A stretch of 64,000 bases of DNA from the NCBI GenBank assembly GCA_905221605.1, contig CAJNDS010000151.1:149862-213861 (forward strand), read 5' to 3'. Shown here piece by piece: positions 1 to 12,200 of the stretch. The position numbers and the translations under genes are program-made. Numbering within the stretch: position 1 is the first letter of the stretch; the number at the start of each line of letters is the position of its first letter. This DNA comes from Symbiodinium natans (Eukaryota > Sar > Dinophyceae > Suessiales > Symbiodiniaceae). The notes beneath the pieces are model-generated. The model was given only the letters and a program-made list of their open reading frames with translations, was not told where the DNA came from and ran no database searches.

Positions 1-2690
1 GGCGCGGCCTGCTGTGAGAGGGCCCGCGGCTGACGCTCATGATGCTTGGCCTGGGGCGGCCTGATGGCCTGATGTGAGAGGGCCCGCAGCTGATGCTCAT
101 GATGCTCGGCCTGGGGCGGCCTGACCATGATGCTTGGCCTGGGGCGGCCTGATGTGAGAGGGCCCGCGGCTGATGCTCATGATGCTTGGCCTGGGGCGGC
201 CTGATGGCCTGATGTGAGAGGGCCCGCAGCTGATGCTCATGATGCTTGGCCTGGGGCGGCCTGACCATGATGCTTGGCCTGGGGCGGCCTGATGTGAGAG
301 GGCCCGCGGCTGATGCTCATGATGCTTGGCCTGGGGCGGCCTGATGGCCTGATGTGAGAGGGCCCGCAGCTGATGCTCATGATGCTCGGCCTGGGGCGGC
401 CTGACCATGATGCTTGGCCTGGGGCGGCCTGATGTGAGAGGGCCCGCGGCTGATGCTCATGATGCTTGGCCTGGGGCGGCCTGATGGCCTGATGTGAGAG
501 GGCCCGCAGCTGATGCTCATGATGCTCGGCCTGGGCGGCCTGACCATGATGCTTGGCCTGGGGCGGCCTGATGTGAGAGGGCCCGCGGCTGATGCTCATG
601 ATGCTTGGCCTGGGGCGGCCTGATGACCTGATGTGAGAGGGCCCGCAGCTGATGCTCATGATGCTCGGCCTGGGGCGGCCTGACCATGATGCTTGGCCTG
701 GGGCGGCCTGATGTGAGAGGGCCCGCGGCTGATGCTCATGATGCTTGGCCTGGGGCGGCCTGATGGCCTGATGTGAGAGGGCCCGCAGCTGATGCTCATG
801 ATGCTCGGCCTGGGGCGGCCTGACCATGATGCTTGGCCTGGGGCGGCCTGATGTGAGAGGGCCCGCGGCTGATGCTCATGATGCTTGGCCTGGGGCGGCC
901 TGATGGCCTGATGTGAGAGGGCCCGCAGCTGATGCTCATGATGCTCGGCCTGGGGCGGCCTGACCATGATGCTTGGCCTGGGGCGGCCTGATGTGAGAGG
1001 GCCCGCGGCTGATGCTCATGATGCTTGGCCTGGGGCGGCCTGATGGCCTGATGTGAGAGGGCCCGCAGCTGATGCTCATGATGCTCGGCCTGGGGCGGGG
1101 GCGGCCTGATGTGAGAGGGCCCGCGGCTGATGCTCATGATGCTTGGCCTGGGGCGGCCTGATGGCCTGATGTGAGAGGGCCCGCAGCTGATGCTCATGAT
1201 GCTCGGCCTGGGGCGGCCTGACCATGATGCTTGGCCTGGGGCGGCCTGATGTGAGAGGGCCCGCGGCTGATGCTCATGATGCTTGGCCTGGGGCGGCCTG
1301 ATGGCCTGATGTGAGAGGGCCCGCAGCTGATGCTCATGATGCTCGGCCTGGGGCGGCCTGACCATGATGCTTGGCCTGGGGCGGCCTGATGTGAGAGGGC
1401 CCGCGGCTGATGCTCATGATGCTTGGCCTGGGGCGGCCTGATGGCCTGATGTGAGAGGGCCCGCAGCTGATGCTCATGATGCTCGGCCTGGGGCGGCCTG
1501 ACCATGATGCTTGGCCTGGGGCGGCCTGATGTGAGAGGGCCCGCGGCTGATGCTCATGATGCTTGGCCTGGGGCGGCCTGATGGCCTGATGTGAGAGGGC
1601 CCGCAGCTGATGCTCATGATGCTCGGCCTGGGGCGGCCTGACCATGATGCTTGGCCTGGGGCGGCCTGATGTGAGAGGGCCCGCGGCTGATGCTCATGAT
1701 GCTTGGCCTGGGGCGGCCTGATGGCCTGATGTGAGAGGGCCCGCAGCTGATGCTCATGATGCTCGGCCTGGGGCGGCCTGACCATGATGCTTGGCCTGGG
1801 GCGGCCTGATGTGAGAGGGCCCGCGGCTGATGCTCATGATGCTTGGCCTGGGGCGGCCTGATGGCCTGATGTGAGAGGGCCCGCAGCTGATGCTCATGAT
1901 GCTCGGCCTGGGGCGGCCTGACCATGATGCTTGGCCTGGGGCGGCCTGATGTGAGAGGGCCCGCGGCTGATGCTCATGATGCTTGGCCTGGGGCGGCCTG
2001 ATGGCCTGATGTGAGAGGGCCCGCAGCTGATGCTCATGATGCTCGGCCTGGGGCGGCCTGACCATGATGCTTGGCCTGGGGCGGCCTGATGTGAGAGGGC
2101 CCGCGGCTGATGCTCATGATGCTTGGCCTGGGGCGGCCTGATGGCCTGATGTGAGAGGGCCCGCAGCTGATGCTCATGATGCTCGGCCTGGGCGGCCTGA
2201 CCATGATGCTTGGCCTGGGGCGGCCTGATGTGAGAGGGCCCGCGGCTGATGCTCATGATGCTTGGCCTGGGGCGGCCTGATGACCTGATGTGAGAGGGCC
2301 CGCAGCTGATGCTCATGATGCTCGGCCTGGGGCGGCCTGACCATGATGCTTGGCCTGGGGCGGCCTGATGTGAGAGGGCCCGCGGCTGATGCTCATGATG
2401 CTTGGCCTGGGGCGGCCTGATGGCCTGATGTGAGAGGGCCCGCAGCTGATGCTCATGATGCTCGGCCTGGGGCGGCCTGACCATGATGCTTGGCCTGGGG
2501 CGGCCTGATGTGAGAGGGCCCGCGGCTGATGCTCATGATGCTTGGCCTGGGGCGGCCTGATGGCCTGATGTGAGAGGGCCCGCAGCTGATGCTCATGATG
2601 CTCGGCCTGGGGCGGCCTGACCATGATGCTTTGCCTGGGGCGGCCTGATGTGAGAGGGCCCGCGGCTGATGCTCATGATGCTTGGCCTGG
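1..2690. repeat. GC-rich satellite, 140-bp higher-order unit
   Basis: Tandem array that begins before the window. The 140-bp unit is composite: a 52-bp monomer with GCAGCTGATG, a truncated 28-bp piece beginning CCATGATGCTTGG, a second 52-bp monomer with GCGGCTGATG, and an 8-bp linker. Copies are nearly identical and differ only by single-base changes and small indels, for example near 533, 1,098 and 2,191. The reverse strand reads as open frames of 103-196 codons, but 140 is not a multiple of three, so the frame changes from copy to copy. I see no sign of coding. Near identity suggests recent expansion or homogenisation. Confidence 0.95.
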
Positions 2691-4300
2691 GGCGGGCCTG
2701 ATGTGAGAGGACCCGCGGATGATGCTCATAATGCTTGGCCTCGGGGGGCAGAGATGTGACTCATGACGCTTGGCCTGGGACGGCCTGATGTGACAGGACC
2801 TGCGGCTGATGCTCACTTGGGGCGGAGATGTGACTCATGATGCTTGGCGCGGCCTGATGTGAGAGGACCCGCGGCTGATGCTCATGATGCTTGGCCTGGG
2901 GCGGCCTGATGTGAGAGGGCCCGCAGCTGATGCTCATGATGCTCGGCCTGGGGCGGCCTGATGTGAGAGGGCCCGCGGCTGATGCTCATGATGCTTGGCC
3001 TGGGGCGGGCCTGATGTGAGAGGACCCGCGGATGATGCTCATAATGCTTGGCCTCGGGGGGCGGAGATGTGACTCATGACGCTTGGCCTGGGACGGCCTG
3101 ATGTGACAGGACCTGCGGCTGATGCTCACTTGGGGCGGAGATGTGACTCATGATGCTTGGCGCGGCCTGATGTGAGAGGACCCGCGGCTGATGCTCATGA
3201 TGCTTGGCCTGGGGCGGCCTGATGTGAGAGGGCCCGCAGCTGATGCTCATGATGCTCGGCCTGGGGCGGCCTGATGTGAGAGGGCCCGCGGCTGATGCTC
3301 ATGATGCTTGGCCTGGGGCGGGCCTGATGTGAGAGGACCCGCGGATGATGCTCATAATGCTTGGCCTCGGGGGGCAGACATGTGACTCATGACGCTTGGC
3401 CTGGGACGGCCTGATGTGACAGGACCTGCGGCTGATGCTCACTTGGGGCGGAGATGTGACTCATGATGCTTGGCGCGGCCTGATGTGAGAGGACCCGCGG
3501 CTGATGCTCATGATGCTTGGCCTGGGGCGGCCTGATGTGAGAGGGCCCGCAGCTGATGCTCATGATGCTCGGCCTGGGGCGGCCTGATGTGAGAGGGCCC
3601 GCGGCTGATGCTCATGATGCTTGGCCTGGGGCGGGCCTGATGTGAGAGGACCCGCGGATGATGCTCATAATGCTTGGCCTCGGGGGGCAGAGATGTGACT
3701 CATGACGCTTGGCCTGGGACGGCCTGATGTGACAGGACCTGCGGCTGATGCTCACTTGGGGCGGAGATGTGACTCATGATGCTTGGCGCGGCCTGATGTG
3801 AGAGGACCCGCGGCTGATGCTCATGATGCTTGGCCTGGGGCGGCCTGATGTGAGAGGGCCCGCAGCTGATGCTCATGATGCTCGGCCTGGGGCGGCCTGA
3901 TGTGAGAGGGCCCGCGGCTGATGCTCATGATGCTTGGCCTGGGGCGGGCCTGATGTGAGAGGACCCGCGGATGCTGCTCATAATGCTTGGCCTCGGGGGG
4001 CAGAGATGTGACTCATGACGCTTGGCCTGGGACGGCCTGATGTGACAGGACCTGCGGCTGATGCTCACTTGGGGCGGAGATGTGACTCATGATGCTTGGC
4101 CTGGGGCGGCCTGATGTGAGAGGACCCGCGGCTGATGCTCATGATGCTTGGCCTGGGGCGGCCTGATGTGAGAGGGCCCGCAGCTGATGCTCATGATGCT
4201 CGGCCTGGGGCGGCCTGATGTGAGAGGGCCCGCGGCTGATGCTCATGATGCTTGGCCTGGGGCGGGCCTGATGTGAGAGGACCCGCGGATGATGCTCATG
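2690..4300. repeat. Satellite, second domain with 313-bp higher-order unit
   Basis: The same 52-bp monomer family is rebuilt into a longer unit. The marker GATGATGCTCATAATGC, or its one-base variant in the last copy, recurs at about 2,718, 3,031, 3,344, 3,657 and 3,970, a period of exactly 313 bases. The unit contains diverged monomers (GAGGACCCGCGG, GACAGGACCTGCGG) and a short GGCGGAGATGTGACTCATGA segment absent from the first domain. It is not coding for the same reason as the first domain. Confidence 0.93.
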
Positions 4301-5245
4301 ATGCTTGGCCGCAGAGATGTGACTCATGACGCTTGGCTGATGCTCAAGATGCTTGGGGTGGAGATGTGACTCATGATGCTTGGCGCGGCCTGATGTGAGA
4401 GGATCCGCGGCTGATGCTCATGATGCTTGGCCTGGGGCGGCCTGATGTGAGAGGGCCCGCAGCTGATGCTCATGATGCTCGGCCTGGGGCGGCCTGATCA
4501 TGATGCTTGGCCTGGGGCGGCCTGATGTGAGAGGGCCCGCGGCTGATGCTCATGATGCTTGGCCTGGGGCGGGCCTGATGTGAGAGGGCCCGCGGCTGAT
4601 GCTATGCTTGGCCTGGGGCGGGCCTGATGTGAGAGGACCCGCGGATGATGCTCATGATGCTTGCCTGCCGGGGGCAGAGATGTGACTCATGACGCTTGGC
4701 CTGGGACGGCCTGATGTGAGAGGACCTGCGGCTGATGCTCACTTGGGGCGGAGATGTGACTCATGATGCTTGGCGCGGCCTGATGTGAGAGGACCCGCGG
4801 CTGATGCTCATGATGCTTGGCCTGGGGCGGGCCTGATGTGAGACAGCTGATGCTCATGATGCTCGGCCTGGGCGGCCTGATCATGATGCTTGGCCTGGGG
4901 CGGCCTGATGTGAGAGGGCCGGCGGCTGATGCTCATGATGGTTGGCCTGGGGCGGCCTGACGGCCTGATGTGAGAGGGCCCGCAGCTGATGCTCATGATG
5001 CTCGGCCTGGGGCGGCCTGATCATGATGCTTGGCCTGGGGCGGCCTGATGTGAGAGGGCCCGCGGCTGATGCTCATGATGCTTGGCCTGGGGCAGGCCTG
5101 ATGTGAGAGGGCCCGCGGCTGATGCTCATGACGCTTGGCCCAGGGGGGCTTGATGTGAGAGGACCCACGGCTGATGCTCATGACGCTTGGCCTGATGTGA
5201 GAGGGCAAGCAGCTGATGCTCATGATGATCGGCCTGTGGTGGGCT
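4300..5245. repeat. Decayed edge of the satellite
   Basis: The monomers continue but with irregular spacing, truncations and more substitutions, as expected at an array edge where unequal exchange homogenises less. The last recognisable monomer ends near 5,240. Short open frames here are satellite translations. Confidence 0.85.
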
Positions 5246-5257
5246 GATGCGACAGGG

Positions 5258-5355
5258 TAAACCCCTAACCCGACTTGCTCGAGGAACGAGGCTCAATTCC
5301 CGAGGCACTGAGTGGTTAAACCCTAACAAAACCCTTAGCGCCCGAAACCCTAAAA
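5258..5355. repeat. Degenerate telomere-like heptamers next to the satellite
   Basis: Imperfect CCCTAAA-type words (AAACCCCTAACCC, AAACCCTAAC, AACCCTAAA) lie directly beside the satellite edge. They are too diverged and short to be a functional telomere. Confidence 0.6.
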
Positions 5356-5359
5356 ATTC

Positions 5360-8300
5360 GAACCCAAAACTTCCTAATTTCCTTTGCAAAGGGGAGTAAG
5401 TGCCGGGGAAATGACCACTGTTTATGAAGGGTTTTTGGTTGTGGGACAACGTACCAATCAACTCTGCCTCGGCAGAGGGAGTCCGGGTGAAGATGTTCCT
5501 TGAACGCATCGTGTACAACTTGCGCTTCATGAAGTCTTAGCGACGCGAAGCTGGAAAAGCGGTGCGAGGTGAGCAAGAGTTGCCGCAGATGATGCTCTTT
5601 ACTTGGCTCCCAGGTGTGTACAAAAGGGAGTATCCGCATGCGAAATGAAAGTTCAGGAGCCTCCGAGCGTCTTGGCTTCACCAGCGTGTGGGACCCAGTT
5701 ATACACGGGGCCGAAAGGGGCGAGATCTTGAACTTGACAAGGGAAGTCCGGCATTGCCAGCAGGGAAAAAACTCCCAGGATTGCTTGCTGTCTTCGTGCT
5801 GCTCACGATGCTGCGTGTGCTGAAGAGGTTTCGCACGCTTCGAAGTGCTGGCCGGATGGTATCTGCCCAGGCCCCAGAACTCAGGCAAGTGGGACCTTGG
5901 AAACTAGAGACGATATTTGTGCCCGTGCACCCGTCCAGACTGTGACAACTAGCCTGAACATGCCTGAACGTCGAAATCAAGAACCTTCCTCTAGAGGCAG
6001 CTTCATGCCCCAACTCCAGCAAAATTGGTCAGGTGCCCTCGCCGCCCGAGTCTTGGACCAGTGGAAGTGGCAGGGTTGCAGGGGATGGTGACACGTGAGC
6101 TTCGTTTCGCTTGGGCACTTCAGCTTTGGGACAAACGGGCATTGGAGTCGGGCCCGCGACCTGCCTCCGGCTGTGCCACATCGAACTGAGAGCCGATTCA
6201 GCAAGCCAAGTGTGCCATGTGAAACGGAAGCTAGACCCGCAAAATGAGAGGGAGGCTGCAGCCCCAAAGTGGCCCCACATGCACATCCCTGTGGCATCGC
6301 AGGTCCGGAACTGCAACCTTCCAGATGCCCGGAGCTCAGCAGAGCTTTGCGGCCGGAAAGAAAGGGCACGAATAGGTCACGCTCTAAACCGACAAGGCGG
6401 CTTTTCAATGATGTTGTTAGGTGTCGCTGGCCGTCAGGAAGGATGGGCTCACAGAAAGAAGAAGTCGGGGCCAATGTAGTAAAAAAATGCTCAGGGTCAG
6501 TTCTGGTGCTGGGGCAGATATGATGTGGGGCTGGTCACTCCAGCGACTAGCCGAAAGAGCTGAAGCCTCGTCTGGTCGGTGCGACGAGTTTCGAGTGATT
6601 GCAGACTAAGAGCTTGGACGTGAACCCTCGTGTCACATTGCTTAAGTGGTGGCAAGAGTTGAAGCCACATGAGGCGCCCTGTCACTGCGGACTTCCCTCG
6701 GGAGCGGGTTCAGAGCTGAGGAGCAGCAGATTCTTGGGCTGGGGTTGGCGGCTCTGGGGCTGATTCCAAGGGGATGTTGTGAGGCGGATTTCGGAGGAGG
6801 GCGGGGGCTGTCGATTTTTGACAGTTCTGGCTTTAGAATGATGCGTGAGGCTTCGGACGGCTTGGGAGATGTGTTGCTTGAAGAAAGTCGGCAAGAACAA
6901 AAGCACGAGGTGGATGTGGGCGATCGGAGGGGGATTCTGTTAAGATCTACGATTTGGGATGTTTGGCCGACTCTACACAGACCGAAGATGTAGGATTTGA
7001 CAAAGCAGATTGCGCCTAAATGTCAAGGCTTCGCCAACGATGAGCTACACAACTCGCCTGTTGGGGCCCATGACGTTGACAGACTGTTGTGGGGGGGTTG
7101 GCAGCTACATGAGCGAAACCGTTGGCATGCGAGAGGTGTTGTGAAGTGGAGATTCCGAGCCCATGTTTGGTCACACTTGCCAGCTCGGTTTAGGGTTTAG
7201 GTTTTAGGCTTTAGGGTTTAGGGTTTATGAAGTAGTGAAGTCCAAATTTGGTTCGCCACGAGCCCCCCCCAGGTCCATGGGCTTCGGCTGTTGCACGCCG
7301 ATGGAGCGCTACGGCATAGGACAGGCGTGGGACATTTGACTGTGAGACCGGGATCCAGTGACTCGCCAATAGCTGGATGTTCAGTCCGCCCAAGCCGAGA
7401 CAAAATCTTATGTCTTTTGCTTCTATGTGCGGCTCGCAGCATGAAGAAGGCATGATTTGGTGTACGACTGCAGAACCCTTCGGTCGACTTCTCGGTGTCT
7501 GGTCCCACTGTTGCACCGACATCTTGCATGGGGCTTATCCGGTCCTCTCCAGACCCATCAACAGAGAACTCCAAGGTTCTTTCTTGTTCTAGTTGTTTTT
7601 TAAAACACGGGTGGGCCATCTGCGTCCCATGCGCGTGGTTGTGTCCTATGTCAGCGGAGCGGCAGTGGCAGAGGTGGAGTTGGCGCCTTGACGTGTTTGG
7701 GAGATTTGGGGAAGTTTGGGGATTCAGAAGAAAGGGATGTCCTTGGAATTAAGTGGGCACTTGGGAAGGAAGATTTGTTTGAGAGTGCTACAGCATAGAA
7801 ACCTCAGATGGCACGGAAAGCTGACCTAACTAGCAGCATTGCAGGTTGTCACGACAAAGAAAGGGTGGGCTGAACTATGCGCCGACACGTCTCTAAGCAG
7901 TTTCCGGGTTCTGGACCACCAAAGCCCAGCTGGCTTGAGGATGGCGAAGCGATGGTGGAAGCCATCTACCGAGCGGTGACAAAGGTCGCCCCCGAATTGT
8001 TCTGTCGGGGTAGGGGGGGTTTAGGGTTGTTTTTGCATGTGGGGGTTAGAGTTCGAGTGAGGCGCATGATAGGCTGTGGTGCTGCACATCTGAAAGCCTT
8101 ACATGGGAGCGGTGGTCGTTTCCATGCAGAGGTTGGATAGAATTCCTCTAGAAAGGCAACCTACGAAAGATCACATCAGCCAGGCGCAAGGGGTCAGATT
8201 GCAGGTCTAGCTCAACAAGACATGTGGCTCTTCTGACATTTCTCAGATGTTTTCTGAAGTTTATTTGGTGTGCTCGGGCCAGCGTTTCTGAGGCTTTGGA

Positions 8301-9100
8301 GCTCCTCGTCCGAGCATGTCCTAGCCAACTGACCCAGCCAACCAGCGGCCCGTGCAAACCCCCTCACAAAGGACCTTTGCTAGCTGATCGCTTCCTGTAT
8401 GTGAAGTTCAAATTGTCCAGCTGCAAGGCCACTGGCATTCCAGGCACCCGGCAGCAGCTCTTACGAGGCGAGCACGGTAGTTTCAGGCTCGAGGTCCGTG
8501 GCTGCATTTATGGGCTCCTCTCGCGGTATCCTGAGCTAGACGGTGTGTCAGGGAAAGTGGGGCCCCCTCAGTTTAGAACACTCCACGTCCTGCTGCGTAC
8601 ACAGTTGCCGCCTTTCGTTCAGCAGATACCAGAGGCCTCCCAGGCCGCAGGATATGGGGAGCAAGTGGGGCGTAGTTGCCAACCTCATGTCGGGGTCCCT
8701 GTCGTATCATAGAGGGGATGCTTCCCCTTTTAGCAGCTCATGGGCCAATAACCCTAAACCCTCAACCCTAAACCCTAAACCCTAAACAGGCCATGACCTC
8801 CTTTGGCCAACCATGAAGCTGTCACAGCTTGGGGAGGAGGCCTGGCACTGTTAACTCGGTAGGGCCCTTGGGACGTGTCAGATTTTTCCCTTATTGGGTG
8901 TGGGAGGATCATGTGCCTTGAGGTTTCTCAATCGACATTCTGCACGGGCCGCACATCGTGTGTGTTTGCTACAAGCGTTAGGATTGTTGACTCCGAAACA
9001 TGTAAATTTGTCGGGCTCAGGTTTCCAGGCGAAGGGTTGGTCCGTGACTAAACCCTAAAGCATGATGCCGGGAATACAGAGCGCGCACTTGCAGCTCCGC
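5360..9100. other. Region without a recognised gene
   Basis: Balanced-composition sequence with open frames on both strands, none recognisable. The largest are about 190 codons on the minus strand (5,316-5,888) and 162 codons on the plus strand (8,224-8,712). The second lies directly upstream of the WD40 gene and could hold N-terminal exons, but I see no motif. Telomere-like heptamers occur at about 7,190-7,230 and 8,751-8,787. Confidence 0.5.
8751..8787. repeat. Interstitial telomeric heptamers (CCCTAAA)
   Basis: About five CCCTAAA copies, one altered to CCCTCAA, upstream of the first recognisable WD40 exon. Confidence 0.85.
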
Positions 9101-9123
9101 AGCAGGAGGAGCTGTTCCTCAGC

Positions 9124-9200
9124 CTGGTAGTGCACCGTGCGTCCTTCGTTGCGACGGCATCGGATGATGGCACGGCGCGAATCTGGAGCCTTTGCGGGGA
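9124..9200 (+). CDS. WD40 exon, end of a blade
   Basis: Reads SFVATASDDGTARIWS, strands b and c of a blade. The 5' border is probably the AG near 9,128; the 3' border is unclear. Confidence 0.75.
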
Positions 9201-12200
9201 ATGGCGATGCGTTTGTGTTGCATGCCGCTGCATCCTTGAGCAATGGACGACAACATGCAATGCTGAGACAGCAGCTGTTTTGTTTTCCAGCCTCCTGCGT
9301 CAGCGAGGCACACTCATCGAGGCACTTGCGCTTCCCGGATGCAGTTCTGCAGCAGATCCAATCAGCTGCTGTACCGGTTCAACTGCCAAACTCCAGCCAT
9401 CTTCGGATCTGAAGCATGAAGTCCAAGATTCAAGGCCCATTCAGTGTGCTCAGTGAAGCTGAGGTTCACACGCTGGAGGGCCATGGAGAATCTTGGCCTG
9501 CAGTGCAAGCACGAGCACAAGGGGCCAGGTTCGATAAGGGGTAAGAATCTTGGTGAATCGTCCGGGCCCGATACGGCAAGTCTTGCATTCGTCGTGGCGC
9601 ACCAAGGAGTGTTTGCTTTGTCTTCGAAACTCTGCGGCGTGTTTCTTGTGTTTGCTCGATGTTGCTTGTGCCCCTCCGAAGCACGTTGTATGAATCTCAG
9701 CGAGGGCCAAGCCCCAGAGAGAGCGAGAGTCTTGACTGGTGCTGAGGACGTGGTGCGGTCTGCCGTTTTTTCTCCGGATGGCTACTTCGTGCTTACGGCA
9801 ACATCTGCCGGAAATGCCAAGATTTGGAATGTGCCAAGGCTGCAGACCTTGAGGGGAACAGCGCAAGAGCTTGACGCCTGCTTAGACTTGAGAGCCCTGT
9901 GACTTCGATCCTGAAGGAGAAGTGTGGTTCGAAGCATTAGGGGGACTCAGCTCAGATCATCCCGTGTCAATTAAGTCACATCCAGGAATTCACGGCGAAT
10001 ACAATCTCAAATCACATGCGCTTGAAGTCACATCGCTGAACTACTTTCAGGCCAAAAAACCCAATGATTCGCGATCACACGACGCGGTGCTTCATGATGT
10101 GCAAAGAAAGAAGTTCCACATCCTTCAAGTATGGCTCGAAGGCACCGGCATTGAAGCTGATGATGGCGAGGGTTTAGGGTTTAGGGTGTAGGGTTTGCTG
10201 CAAATGGGTTTAGGGGGGTCATTTTGTCGAACCGCCCGGCAAAAGGCTTGGAAGATTGGCATTCCACGTAGCTCGTGCCAGGTTGCGCCGTGGACTGGTG
10301 GGACTTCCGGTTTCAGTGGCATAAGCAGTCACAACTTTGCAGTTCCGAGGTGTTGACGGGACAGTGTGTCAGAGCTCTGCTCGCTGGCTGCAGCTAGCTG
10401 CCTCGGAGACTTCATACCTTGAAAGGTTTGGGATCGGTCAAGCTTGAAAGTGCTAAGCAGAACAACTGCAGCGTTGAACTGGCGGGATCGAGAGGGCCTT
10501 TTTGAGGCTGCGTGGTGTCCCACTCTGAAGCCCTAGATTGGCATACATGGATGATGCAAGACATGGCCCAGCAGACCAGGCCGGTGCAAACCTATGCCTT
10601 GTCCCTGGCAGTCTTTAGTGCCGACTCTTCCCTCGCAGTTGGGCAGCATTCGGAGGTCTTGTGTGGGCTCCAGCAATTCGGACATTTCGGATGGTCGAGG
10701 GCTCGAGTAGGCTGCAGCAGCGACGTTTCATCAGAGGTGGCCAGTTGCACACCTCAGGGGCATGCATCAGGCGTAATCGAAGATGGCAAAGCTCAGCTTG
10801 AAAAAGGGCGAGCACGTGGATAGCTACAAGTAGCTCATGCGTACGGGCATCGGCAGCCAAGAAGGCATCCATGAACAAGTCTAATGTAGAAGCACACCTC
10901 GCATAGAATAGCCCTTCGACCCCCAATGCAAGCCAACACACACACACACAGAGATACGGCACCACGTATATATATATATATATATATATACATATATTTT
11001 TTAAATACATAATACATATGTGTTAGTTTTTTGGATAGCCATTAATATAGAACCCTTAGTGTTGGTTGGGTTCCCATGAAAGGGTCGGGTTCATGAGCCT
11101 TCAACTAGGATCCGACTCTGAACCCCTTGCCACTCAGGTGTTGACCGCAGCCATTGATGGGACTGTGGCTGAGCTCCATACGAACCCTAAGATCCCCCGA
11201 AACCCTGAGTCTTTGAAACCCTGCCGGGGCGTCGGTTACAGAAGAAGTCTGGGGCCCCAAACCCTAAACCCTAAACCCTAAACCCCCTCACGAAATGCAA
11301 TGTAGAGGTCTTTTGTAAATGCCCGGTGGCTGGAAGGCCCCTGCAGCTGGAGCATGCAGGGTTCAGAGGTTCGGGTGGATGCTAGCAGCCTGCACCTTCT
11401 AGTTTTGCAGACTTCGTAGATTCGGATCCAATCTATATATATATATACATATATACATACATATATGCACATGTATTTTCGGGATATATACAACATACAT
11501 AAATACGCACATATATGTAGACACATACGTATATGCACATGTATTTTTGTGATATATACACACGCATACACATATTTACATATATATATATATATGTATG
11601 TATATCTGTGTGTGGGTGCGTGGGCACCTGGGGTCTGGAGAAGGCGCCCGAGCCTTGGCTTTAGTGTCAGATTGGCAGCTTGGCCGGCATGTCAGTCTAC
11701 AGCTTTCCTTTCCGAACATAACATAGAACATACCGTAAGTACATATGTGTATATCTAAACAAATATAAATGTAAATTTATTAATTACTTATTTTATTTAT
11801 TTATGTATATACACAAACCCTAGATGAACCCTAAACATATGCTAATTTATCAATCGGTTAATGCATGTAAAATCTTGGGGGGCCTTGAGGGCTCAGACTC
11901 ATTCAACATGAGGCGAAGATCTGGCGTGTGCCTTGCGGCGGCTGCTTTCAAACCCTGCGGGGTCACCAAGGCAGCACGTGTGGGAGCGAGGGGGCTTAGG
12001 GCGACTGCACCGAGGGACTCAAACGACATGCCGGGAGGCAGAGTGTTCGCCTGCAGTGCGTCATGTAAGTCCTGTGTAAAGGTGCAGCGGTGCAAAGCGC
12101 ACAAAAGCAGCCAGGGGTGAGCCATCCCACCCAACTTAAATCCCTGGGGCCTCGTGCACTGGTGTCTTGTCCTCCGAAACTACCAGCCTGCTCTTAGCCC

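Noticed and set aside
97-2624. Repeated minus-strand frames of 103-196 codons in the satellite
   Set aside because: The 140-bp period is not divisible by three, and the frames simply restart in each unit; they are translations of a satellite.
1-5245. Satellite considered as a CRISPR array
   Set aside because: The units are contiguous, with no unique spacers between repeats.
5316-5888. 190-codon minus-strand frame
   Set aside because: No motif, start context or neighbour support; overlaps telomere-like DNA at its 3' end.
8224-8712. 162-codon plus-strand frame upstream of the WD40 gene
   Set aside because: Could hold N-terminal exons, but nothing in it is recognisable and its borders do not match splice sites I can support.
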